Shown here in pieces: positions 1 to 5,664 of a DNA stretch of 13,195 nt. Every line of letters starts with the position of its first letter. Position 1 is the stretch's first letter. Origin of the DNA: an uncultured Bacilli bacterium (GTDB lineage: Bacteria > Bacillota_I > Bacilli_A > RF39 > UBA660); contig CAKOKN010000014.1 of assembly GCA_934091055.1 (NCBI GenBank), forward strand, positions 1 through 13,195, written 5' to 3'. Position numbers and translations under genes: made by a program. Below the pieces are notes generated by a model. The model saw only the letters and a program-made list of their open reading frames with translations, was not told the origin of the DNA and did not search any database.

Positions 1-2
1 AA

Positions 3-308
3 GAATTATCAGAAAGTACTGATAATAAAGAAAGATTTAATATGTTAAGAAAAATAGGAACAGATGAGAAAATGATAAACAAAGCCTTATTTAATCAGAT
101 AGCAGTATTCTTCCTATTCCCATTATTACTAGCCATAATTCATTCAATATTCGGAATAGAGTTTGCTAATTATATCTTAAAAACAATGGGAACAGAATCA
201 TTACTATCATCAATAATATTAACCGCCGTATTTCTAGTAGTAATCTATGGAGGATATTTCTTAGTAACATACTACTGTAGTAAAACCATAATAAAGGAAA
301 GAAATTAG
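3..308 (+). CDS. FtsX-family ABC transporter permease, C-terminal fragment
   Basis: The reading frame is open from the left edge (first full codon at 3) and ends at 308, giving the last 101 residues of a longer protein. It begins with a cytoplasmic stretch (ELSESTDNKERF, then MLRKIGTDEKMINKAL) of the kind that precedes the last two membrane segments of FtsX-type permeases of the BceB/YxdM peptide-efflux class. Two hydrophobic helices follow, at about residues 31-51 and 68-92, then a short basic tail (KTIIKERN). The family moves lipids or peptides, or senses antimicrobial peptides, with a separate ATPase subunit that would lie upstream outside the window. The ATG at 42 is internal: in-frame coding continues upstream of it and matches the family. 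Family assignment rests on the conserved end region only, so the substrate cannot be given. A terminator overlaps the stop codon, so this is the last gene of its operon. Confidence 0.75.
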   Translation, partial: ELSESTDNKERFNMLRKIGTDEKMINKALFNQIAVFFLFPLLLAIIHSIFGIEFANYILKTMGTESLLSSIILTAVFLVVIYGGYFLVTYYCSKTIIKERN

Positions 309-329
309 AATTAACTAGTTTCTTTTTTT
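298..329 (+). terminator. Rho-independent terminator of the permease operon
   Basis: AGAAATTAG (300-308) pairs with CTAGTTTCT (315-323) through nine base pairs including one U-G, around a six-base AATTAA loop. T324-T329 follow as the U tract. The left arm contains the last codons and the stop of the permease gene, so termination is coupled to the end of translation. Confidence 0.75.
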
Positions 330-521
330 CTTTGTCCTCTCGAGCTTAAGGTCTCGTGAGGTAATTTAGAGCCTATTATATAGTCTCTAAATTAAAAGCT
401 TTATGTTTCATTATATATAAGCAATAGAGATATGCAAAGTCATTATCAATTACTTATATTAGATAATAAAATGTAAAGTTTTTTATATAAACTAGGAATT
501 TATAAGTATATATGATATAAT
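323..521 (+). repeat. Three-hairpin intergenic element, copy 1
   Basis: This is homologous to 2785-2992. Hairpin 1: CCTCTCGAG (336-344) with CTCGTGAGG (353-361), one T-T mismatch, 8-base loop. Hairpin 2: TAATTTAGAG (362-371) with CTCTAAATTA (385-394), a perfect 10-bp stem with a 13-base loop. Hairpin 3: ATATAAGCAAT (415-425) with ATTACTTATAT (449-459), one C-A mismatch, 23-base loop. Conserved TGTAAAGT (472-479) and TTTATATAAA follow, then an extended -10 (TGATATAAT). By eye, 362-461 matches 2823-2922 at about 88 of 100 positions without gaps, and 472-521 matches 2943-2992 at about 44 of 50. None of the hairpins is followed by a U tract, so they are not terminators. Function is unknown: a structured RNA, a multi-site operator, or a DNA-level recombination or repeat element are all possible. 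Confidence 0.8.
513..521 (+). promoter_or_regulatory. Extended -10 promoter for the 547-2010 gene pair
   Basis: TG at 513-514, A515 and TATAAT at 516-521 form a consensus extended -10. The -35 position (493-498, TAGGAA) is weak, as is common with extended -10 promoters. Transcription would start near 528, giving a leader of only about 20 bases containing the ribosome site AAGGGA (532-537). The same TGATATAAT occurs at the same place in copy 2 of the element. Confidence 0.6.
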
Positions 522-546
522 TAGAGCGTACAAGGGATGAATAAAA

Positions 547-1194
547 ATGAATGAAAATAATACAGAAAATAAATTGACTAGAAAAATAGAAACTAAACAA
601 GATGTACAAACAATTCAAGAAGAATTACAAGAAAAGATGGAGCAAATAATAGATGAATCCCCAAAATTAAATCTTTCTATAAAAAATGCACCTTTTTTTC
701 TAAATGTTTTATTTAAGGATGATGGGACACCAAAAGGAGATTTTAGAATTTCAGAGAGATATAGAAAAAAAGTATTTTATGCTTTTAAGCATCCACATAC
801 TAAATCCACCACTGGAGAGACATATCATGGCAAATTAGTTGAAGGAGATTACTTTATTGGTAATTATAGTCCAAATGAATATTTAATTATAGCAACTCCA
901 ACTTCTCTAACTGATGAAGAATTAGAGACTTTACAAAAAAATCATAAATTAACTAAAAGAATAGGTAATGTTGATATAGAATTTATTCCACCAGTATTAC
1001 AGAAGGATAATTATTCAGAACGCGTGGAAAAATATAGAAAAGAAATTGAAATTCCTAGAAAAAAAGTTCAAGAAATCAATGGAATAATAGCCGAATTAGA
1101 AGGCGTAAAGTCAAAATTACCAATGGGAACGCGCACAGTTGTTATTGAGCAAAATAATGAACTTGATGACTCCCAAGGCTTTCCACATAGATAA
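547..1194 (+). CDS. Hypothetical protein, 215 aa, first gene of a pair
   Basis: I do not recognise this family. The protein is hydrophilic, with no signal peptide and no membrane segment. Residues about 10-40 (rich in Lys, Glu and Gln) look helical and possibly coiled-coil. A central region (about 45-150) has mixed alpha/beta character with FKHPHTKSTTGETYHGKLVEGDYFIGNYSP and a repeated pattern of aromatic residues. Residues about 155-190 are again charged and helical. The start at 547 is chosen because AAGGGA lies nine bases upstream; the upstream ATG at 538 opens a five-codon frame only. The gene ends 18 bases before the next start, and that gene's ribosome site overlaps this stop codon, so the two are almost certainly co-transcribed. 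It stands directly downstream of the three-hairpin element and its promoter. A partner role with the next gene is inferred only from the arrangement. Confidence 0.7.
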   Translation: MNENNTENKLTRKIETKQDVQTIQEELQEKMEQIIDESPKLNLSIKNAPFFLNVLFKDDGTPKGDFRISERYRKKVFYAFKHPHTKSTTGETYHGKLVEGDYFIGNYSPNEYLIIATPTSLTDEELETLQKNHKLTKRIGNVDIEFIPPVLQKDNYSERVEKYRKEIEIPRKKVQEINGIIAELEGVKSKLPMGTRTVVIEQNNELDDSQGFPHR

Positions 1195-1212
1195 AGGGGG
1201 AAAAATATTTTT

Positions 1213-2010
1213 ATGAAAAAAGTAAAATATAATATTGCTGTTCAAACGTACATGGAAGTATTAGATTACTTAATTACTAATAATCTTTTTGTTTATGATT
1301 CTGGTGAAGATTTCCTTGACGTAAGAATAAAAATAGGAGAATATGGGTTCGTTGAAGAAAGTCAAATAAGAAGAGGAGTCTGGGATGAAGAGCATCCAAA
1401 AGTAAAAATTATTCCTACAATAAGGGTGCTAAAAGTATTAACAGATATTATTGATGATTTATTAACAAAAGTTGATGTTCCTACAAGCCCTGATGTAAAG
1501 TATGCATATTTGCATGATTTAAAATCCAAAATGGGTGGAAATAAAAGTTATTACAGTTCTTACCAAGAAATATTGAAGATTTTTAAAGATGTATATAACG
1601 GACAAGAGTTATTATTTAATTCTGATGGTAAAATTGTTGATTTTGCTTTAGTAAAATATCAACAAATAAGCAATAAGTTTTCTAAAATGACACCAGTTGA
1701 AAAAAGAACTATTGAATGCTATGCAAAATTTGAAGAAGAAATAATAAATTGCACCTCAAATTTATTATTAGTTGATGAATATGGGTATCCATTAGATGAG
1801 TTACACAGAAGAACATACGAAAAAAATGAACCCAATGTCAAAATTGCAAGTAAAGAGACTCAAGTTGATTGGCAAGAATTTAAAGATTGCATACTAGATA
1901 ATTACGAATACCAGAAAGAAGAAGATAGATTTAATTTACATGGGGCATATTCTGCATTGGATTCTAATCAATATAAATCAGAGTTGGGATTAGATGGTAA
2001 AACAAGATGA
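1213..2010 (+). CDS. Hypothetical protein, 265 aa, second gene of a pair
   Basis: I do not recognise this family. It is a soluble, Lys/Asp/Glu/Tyr-rich protein with no signal peptide or membrane helix. The N-terminal part (about 1-80) looks mixed alpha/beta (VQTYMEVLDYLITNNLFVYD, then IIPTIRVLKVLTDIIDDLLT). The middle (about 100-190) is largely helical. The C-terminal third is polar and ends in GLDGKTR. A strong AAAGGGGG (1193-1200) sits 12 bases before the ATG and overlaps the stop of the previous gene, supporting translational coupling. It ends with TGA, the only confirmed TGA stop among the annotated genes, which rules out a TGA-as-Trp code. A likely terminator follows at 2034-2077, so the 547-2010 pair is a self-contained transcription unit. 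Confidence 0.7.
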   Translation: MKKVKYNIAVQTYMEVLDYLITNNLFVYDSGEDFLDVRIKIGEYGFVEESQIRRGVWDEEHPKVKIIPTIRVLKVLTDIIDDLLTKVDVPTSPDVKYAYLHDLKSKMGGNKSYYSSYQEILKIFKDVYNGQELLFNSDGKIVDFALVKYQQISNKFSKMTPVEKRTIECYAKFEEEIINCTSNLLLVDEYGYPLDELHRRTYEKNEPNVKIASKETQVDWQEFKDCILDNYEYQKEEDRFNLHGAYSALDSNQYKSELGLDGKTR

Positions 2011-2033
2011 AAATATAGTTATAATAAAAATAG

Positions 2034-2077
2034 AAAACAGAGAGAATATTTGAAATATATGGATTTCTGTTTTTTTG
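2034..2077 (+). terminator. Probable terminator after the 547-2010 gene pair
   Basis: AAAACAGA (2034-2041) pairs with TCTGTTTT (2066-2073), and an inner ATATT/AATAT helix lies inside the 24-base insert. The right arm runs into T2070-T2076. The stem is interrupted, so the call is moderate. Confidence 0.5.
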
Positions 2078-2139
2078 TTTAAAATAGTAATACTGTTTAA
2101 AATTGCATGATAATTTGATATAAGAGAGGAAAGATAAAT

Positions 2140-2703
2140 ATGAATTATGTATATCATGGAAGTAGTATTCCTAATTTAGAAGTAATAAAAAAACATAAAA
2201 GTACTCATATGAAAGAATGGGTATATGCCTGTCATTCAAAAGCAATAGCCACAATATTTTTATCACCTATGCATAGTGACTTATTTTATTCATTATCAGG
2301 AGACGGAAAAAATTATCCAGTAGAACTAGTAGAAAGAAAGCCTGGTATGTTTAAAAAGATATTTAATTGTTCCGGATATATTTATAAACTAGATGCATCT
2401 AATTTTAAAGAAAACCAAACTGGATGGTCTGCAGAAGTAGTAAGTGATACAGATGAAAAAGTAATATCTTCTGAATATATAGATAATGTCTATGATGAAT
2501 TAATTAAATTAGATAAAGAAGGATTAATAAAGTTATATTTATATCCAAATAGACCTCATTATGTTCCAATAGATAATAGTGATTTAATCCCAAAAGTATT
2601 AAGATGGTATAAGAATGGATTTAATATAAATAACTTTTATAATATATATCCAGAGTTAAAAGATAAGTTTATAGAAGAATTAGAAAAGGCAAATGAAAAT
2701 TAA
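2140..2703 (+). CDS. 'YHGS'-type protein, possibly ADP-ribosyltransferase-like
   Basis: This 187-residue soluble protein begins MNYVYHGSSIPNLEVIKKHK and continues with WVYACHSKAIATIFLSP. An N-terminal strand carrying Tyr-His-Gly-Ser, followed by a second strand with an aromatic residue leading into a helix that starts 'xxIAxxF', is the layout seen in ADP-ribosyltransferase-fold families such as DUF3990. This suggests, but does not prove, an NAD-binding ART-like fold. A later segment, CSGYIYKLDASNF (about 78-90), would be a core strand, and WSAEVVSDTDEKV a possible Glu-bearing strand. I know of similar short proteins in gut Bacillota but cannot name a characterised member. AGAGG (2125-2129) lies ten bases before the ATG. 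The gene stands alone between two terminators. A broken 5' copy of a paralogue lies at 5073-5142, so the family has been duplicated in this genome. Confidence 0.8.
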   Translation: MNYVYHGSSIPNLEVIKKHKSTHMKEWVYACHSKAIATIFLSPMHSDLFYSLSGDGKNYPVELVERKPGMFKKIFNCSGYIYKLDASNFKENQTGWSAEVVSDTDEKVISSEYIDNVYDELIKLDKEGLIKLYLYPNRPHYVPIDNSDLIPKVLRWYKNGFNINNFYNIYPELKDKFIEELEKANEN

Positions 2704-2761
2704 CATAGAAGTTACTATATTATGCTAGAATATTAAATATGTAAGTACTATAAAAGTAAAT

Positions 2762-2791
2762 AATGTAGATTAATATAGTCTATGTTTTTTT
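2762..2791 (+). terminator. Terminator after the YHGS gene
   Basis: AATGTAGA (2762-2769) pairs with TCTATGTT (2779-2786), including two G-U pairs, around a nine-base loop, and runs into T2785-T2791. The T run is also the left edge of copy 2 of the hairpin element, just as T323-T329 is for copy 1. Confidence 0.6.
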
Positions 2792-2992
2792 CTTTATCCT
2801 CTTAAGCCTAGGTCTTAAGAGGTAATTTAGAGCTTATTATATAGTTTTTAAATTAAAAATATTATGTTGTATTATATATAAGTAATATAGATATACAAAG
2901 TCATCATCAATTACTTATATTACATACAATTACTTAATAAAGTGTAAAGTATTTTATATAAACTATGAAAGTATAAATATAAATGATATAAT
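2785..2992 (+). repeat. Three-hairpin intergenic element, copy 2
   Basis: This is homologous to 323-521 and occupies most of the 315-base gap between 2703 and 3019. Hairpin 1: CCTCTTAAG (2798-2806) with CTTAAGAGG (2814-2822), perfect, 7-base loop CCTAGGT. Hairpin 2: TAATTTAGAG (2823-2832) with TTTTAAATTA (2846-2855), where two C-to-T changes relative to copy 1 turn G-C pairs into G-U pairs. Hairpin 3: ATATAAGTAAT (2876-2886) with ATTACTTATAT (2910-2920), perfect, with the same 23-base loop length as copy 1. This copy also has about ten extra bases after hairpin 3, made by a second CAATTACTTA (2908-2917 and 2927-2936). Conserved TGTAAAGT (2943-2950), TTTATATAAA and TGATATAAT (2984-2992) end the element. 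Confidence 0.8.
2984..2992 (+). promoter_or_regulatory. Extended -10 promoter for the DUF218-like gene
   Basis: TG at 2984-2985, A2986 and TATAAT at 2987-2992 repeat exactly the nine bases found at 513-521. The -35 position (2964-2969, TATGAA) is weak. The start point would fall near 2999, directly before AGGAGG (3001-3006), so the leader is about 20 bases. Confidence 0.6.
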
Positions 2993-3018
2993 GACATTAT
3001 AGGAGGAAAAAACCGATA

Positions 3019-3582
3019 ATGAAACAAAATACAATAAAAGATATTACTGATTTTATATTTTTAGGTAAAGATTTTGAAGAACTTTCTCATTATGATTTAC
3101 TAATCATAAATGCTGATTGGGCTGAAGAACAATTAGCCAAAGATATGAAATTAATGTTAGAAAAAAATATAATAGATAATAATACTACATTTATAATATG
3201 TGAAGGCCATGGTAATACTGAAAAAAGAAGTGCTAGTATATTAATAGATTACTTAAAAAAAGAAGGATTAACAAATAAAATAATTATTAGTGATAAGTAT
3301 ATTAGTAATCCAGAAATACTAAGAAATATTGATAAACTAGTAGATATTACAAAATATAATAGAATACTTAGAGTAGCCAAAGACTTCGTAGCTAGAAGAT
3401 GGTATATGAATGCTAAAAAATATAATTTTCCTATAGAGAAATGTGATTTCTATGGAGTAGTAGATAATAGAAATATTAGTAAAGAAGATTGGTATAAAAG
3501 TGAAACTGGTATTAATCAAGTTATGAAAGAATTTATAAATATAGGACAATTGACCATTGATAAAGAACTAGACATAAATTAA
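3019..3582 (+). CDS. Divergent YdcF/DUF218-family protein
   Basis: The 187-residue protein matches the YdcF/SanA/ElyC (DUF218) pattern. It opens with a Rossmann-like core strand (YDLLIINADWA, 25-35) and a helix. A second strand ends in a glycine turn (FIICEGHGNTEKRSA, 58-72), standing where the family usually has SGG. The last core section is RILRVAKDFVARRWYMNAKKY (115-135), then DFYGVVD and the family-typical ISKEDWYKSETGINQVMKEF (153-172). The usual 'SFHARR' reads DFVARR here, so the conserved His is Val124, and the usual 'T.T.EN' segment is not recognisable. The family's cellular role is unsettled (envelope-related in enterobacteria). No signal peptide or membrane helix is present, so this form is cytoplasmic. 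AGGAGG (3001-3006) lies 12 bases before the ATG. It is the first gene after hairpin element copy 2, and no terminator is visible before the next gene. Confidence 0.7.
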   Translation: MKQNTIKDITDFIFLGKDFEELSHYDLLIINADWAEEQLAKDMKLMLEKNIIDNNTTFIICEGHGNTEKRSASILIDYLKKEGLTNKIIISDKYISNPEILRNIDKLVDITKYNRILRVAKDFVARRWYMNAKKYNFPIEKCDFYGVVDNRNISKEDWYKSETGINQVMKEFINIGQLTIDKELDIN

Positions 3583-3676
3583 AGAAAGTTAAAAAAGGAA
3601 AATAATAATATCAAGGAACTGCTACAAAATAGTAATAGATAGATGAAAAGAGAACAATAAAGTGGAGGAGGTAATA

Positions 3677-4879
3677 ATGTTTAAACTAAATAAAAAAGAA
3701 GCAGAAGACTATCTAATAAAAACATTTGATTTTATTGAAAATGGAGATTCAAAGTTTAATGGTCATCCTGGATTATATTTTTTTCATACAAAAAAAGAAT
3801 TAAAAGAAAAGATAGATGAACTATTAAGTGAGAATGAATATGATGAATTTGATCTTTATTATATAACTTCATTATTAATAAAATTTATGTTAGGTAGATA
3901 TGATTCGCATACTAAAGTAAGTTTCAAAGATAATGTATATATACCAATAGATTTTACAGTAGAAGAAAATAGTCTTTATATTACAAATATTTCACCAATT
4001 TATAAAAAATTAATAGGTTGTAAGCTATTGAAAATAAATAATATAGATATACAAAAAATATTATGTGAATTAGAAGAGATTATTTGTTACTCAACAAAAG
4101 AACATTTACTAGTAATGATTCAGTCATTTTTATCTGATGTAAATGTTTTAAAATCATTACCAATTATTGAAAATAATACTAAAGAATTTATCTATACTAT
4201 TTTAAATGATAATAATGAAAAAGAAACTATTACTTTTAATATAAATAATTTACCAGAGTTTTATAGTACAAAATTTCCAGAAAACTACTCTACAGAAGTT
4301 ATTAATGATTGTTGTATTATCCATTATAATTCCTGTAGAGATAAAGATAAAATGGAACAACTAATTGCAAAATTAAAAGAAGATAATAATATAAAAAATT
4401 ATATAATTGATTTAAGATATAATGGAGGAGGTAATTCATCTGTAATAAAACCATTAATAAATTTTCTTAAAGATAAAAATATTGTAGTACTAGTAAATGA
4501 ATATGTTTTTTCTAGTGGTCGTATGGCATTAGTAGAACTAAAGAAAATAGGAGCCTATATAATAGGAACAGATATAGGAACAAGTTTAAATTGTTTCGGA
4601 AATTGTCCTAGTAGTTTAGATATAGATAAATTAAACTTAAGAGTAAATAGTAGTTCCACATATTGGTATTATGATAAAGAATTATTACTTACTGGTTATG
4701 GAAAAGATGAATTTAATACCTATTTTAATAATAAAAAAGAATTACTTGAATCGGTATTATTACATCCAGATAAATATGTATATTTAACTAAAGAAGATAT
4801 TATAAATGAAGATGATAAACAATTGATTGAAGCAATTAATTATTTAAGTAATAGTAAGAATAAAACACATAAGCGATAA
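3677..4879 (+). CDS. S41-family (C-terminal processing peptidase-like) protein, cytoplasmic
   Basis: The ATG at 3677 is chosen because GGAGGAGG (3664-3671) lies five bases upstream; a GTG at 3662 would put that ribosome site inside the gene. The 400-residue product has an N-terminal helical region with DSHT at 76-79, a small beta region about 85-125 that may be a PDZ-like or barrel module, and a C-terminal S41 core. The core shows IIDLRYNGGG (243-252), the family's oxyanion/glycine turn; VFSSGRMAL (277-285), holding the probable Ser nucleophile at 279/280; and YIIGTDIGTSLNCFGN (294-309), which corresponds to 'xxGEPTGGxxxxFG'. The Lys of the classical CtpA Ser-Lys pair is not visible there, so activity is uncertain, though other S41 subfamilies also lack that GKG motif. 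No signal peptide is present, unlike secreted Ctp enzymes. It may be co-transcribed with the DUF218-like gene 94 bases upstream. Confidence 0.8.
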   Translation: MFKLNKKEAEDYLIKTFDFIENGDSKFNGHPGLYFFHTKKELKEKIDELLSENEYDEFDLYYITSLLIKFMLGRYDSHTKVSFKDNVYIPIDFTVEENSLYITNISPIYKKLIGCKLLKINNIDIQKILCELEEIICYSTKEHLLVMIQSFLSDVNVLKSLPIIENNTKEFIYTILNDNNEKETITFNINNLPEFYSTKFPENYSTEVINDCCIIHYNSCRDKDKMEQLIAKLKEDNNIKNYIIDLRYNGGGNSSVIKPLINFLKDKNIVVLVNEYVFSSGRMALVELKKIGAYIIGTDIGTSLNCFGNCPSSLDIDKLNLRVNSSSTYWYYDKELLLTGYGKDEFNTYFNNKKELLESVLLHPDKYVYLTKEDIINEDDKQLIEAINYLSNSKNKTHKR

Positions 4880-4924
4880 ATGATATATTGTCTATGCAAT
4901 AAGGAAGTGATACTATTTTGAAAT

Positions 4925-4957
4925 GGCACTGTCTAAATGATAGTGTCTTATTTTTTT
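4925..4957 (+). terminator. Terminator after the S41-like gene
   Basis: GGCACTGTC (4925-4933) pairs with GATAGTGTC (4939-4947) over nine base pairs, two of them G-U, around the five-base loop TAAAT. TTA and T4951-T4957 follow. This is a strong stem for such an AT-rich genome. Confidence 0.8.
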
Positions 4958-5015
4958 ATTTAGATATATTATGATTAATGATATATAATATTTTACTATG
5001 ATTGAAAGTATTTTG

Positions 5016-5044
5016 TTGTATTATAATAATTAATATGATACAAT
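5016..5044 (+). promoter_or_regulatory. Possible promoter for the deacylase-TraX operon
   Basis: TTGTAT (5016-5021), a 17-base spacer and TACAAT (5039-5044) preceded by TGA form a plausible promoter with an extended -10. It lies directly upstream of the broken YHGS fragment, so it may once have served that gene and now drive 5173-6408. Confidence 0.4.
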
Positions 5045-5072
5045 CAAATTGAAGTAGAAAGAAAATATAAAT

Positions 5073-5142
5073 ACGAACTATTTATATCACGTTATATCAC
5101 GGAAGTGGTGTTTCTAATTTATGAATAATAAAAAAGTATAAA
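5073..5142 (+). pseudogene. Broken 5' fragment of a YHGS-family paralogue
   Basis: With one 10-base tandem duplication removed (TTATATCACG at 5082-5091 and again at 5092-5101), these bases align without gaps to the first 20 codons of the gene at 2140, with about 48 of 60 bases identical by my count. The residues recovered are NYLYHGSGVSNL, a stop, then IIKKYK, against NYVYHGSSIPNL-E-VIKKHK. Three lesions are visible: the start codon is ACG (5073-5075), the duplication shifts the frame, and TGA at 5122-5124 replaces the Glu codon. The homology stops at about 5142 and the next gene starts 30 bases later, so the rest of the paralogue is gone. The similar AT-rich sequence upstream (AGAAAG...AAATA) is consistent with a shared 5' region. 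Confidence 0.8.
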
Positions 5143-5172
5143 ATATTTAGTTTTGATAAGGAGTCAATTCAA

Positions 5173-5655
5173 ATGAATAAAGAAGATATATACAATTATT
5201 TAAAAGAAAATGATATCAAATATGAGGTAGATGAACATAAAGCTGTATATAATATGGAAGAACTAAAAGATATAGTATTAAAGTATCCAGAATGTGATGC
5301 TAAAAATATATTTGTCAGGGATGACAAAAAAAGAAATTACTATTTAATAACTATTAAGGGAGATAAGAAAGTTAACTTAAAAGAATTTGAAAAGAAGTAT
5401 GATACTAGAAGATTAAGTTTTGCTAGTGAAAATGATTTAATGAATATATTAGGTTTAATACCAGGGGCAGTAACTCCATTAGGATTATTAAATGATAAAG
5501 AACTAAGGGTAGAGTTTTATTTAGATAGTTATTTTAAAGATAAGTTGATAGGAGTACATCCTAATGATAATACTGCGACAGTATGGATGAGTAGTAGTGA
5601 CTTAATAAAAATTATTAAAAATAATGGTAATAAAGTAAATATAGTTGACTTATAG
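5173..5655 (+). CDS. PrdX/YbaK-type aminoacyl-tRNA deacylase
   Basis: This 160-residue single-domain protein belongs to the YbaK/ProX editing family, which hydrolyses mischarged tRNA (typically Ala- or Cys-tRNA(Pro)) in the cytoplasm as a free-standing proofreading enzyme. Visible hallmarks are KNIFVRDDKK (44-53) with the conserved substrate-binding Lys44, the long glycine/proline motif LGLIPGAVTPLGLLND (93-108) containing the GxxxP loop, and GVHPNDNTATVWMSSSDL (127-144) with His129 near the active site. The LGLIPGAVTPLGLLND form resembles the PrdX/ProXp-ala branch more than E. coli YbaK, so deacylation of Ala-tRNA(Pro) is the best guess. AAGGAGT (5158-5164) precedes the ATG by eight bases. 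The TraX-like gene follows after nine bases, so the two form an operon. Confidence 0.9.
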   Translation: MNKEDIYNYLKENDIKYEVDEHKAVYNMEELKDIVLKYPECDAKNIFVRDDKKRNYYLITIKGDKKVNLKEFEKKYDTRRLSFASENDLMNILGLIPGAVTPLGLLNDKELRVEFYLDSYFKDKLIGVHPNDNTATVWMSSSDLIKIIKNNGNKVNIVDL

Positions 5656-5664
5656 GAGGATAAT

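Noticed and set aside
2116..2124. TGATATAAG before the YHGS gene as an extended -10 promoter.
   Set aside because: Transcription would start at about 2131, downstream of the ribosome site AGAGG (2125-2129), so it cannot produce a normally translated message. The real promoter is unclear.
3583..3642. In-frame continuation after the stop of the DUF218-like gene (KLKKENNNIKELLQ and so on to a TAG at about 3640), hinting at a premature stop.
   Set aside because: A Lys/Asn-rich reading is common in A-rich noncoding sequence, and the gene already has a family-typical length and C-terminal motif.
5014..5025. A 12-base exact match (TGTTGTATTATA) to copy 2 of the hairpin element (2865-2876), suggesting a third copy.
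   Set aside because: In sequence this rich in A and T, 12-base matches between a 200-base element and a 13-kb window are expected by chance, and none of the three hairpins is present here.
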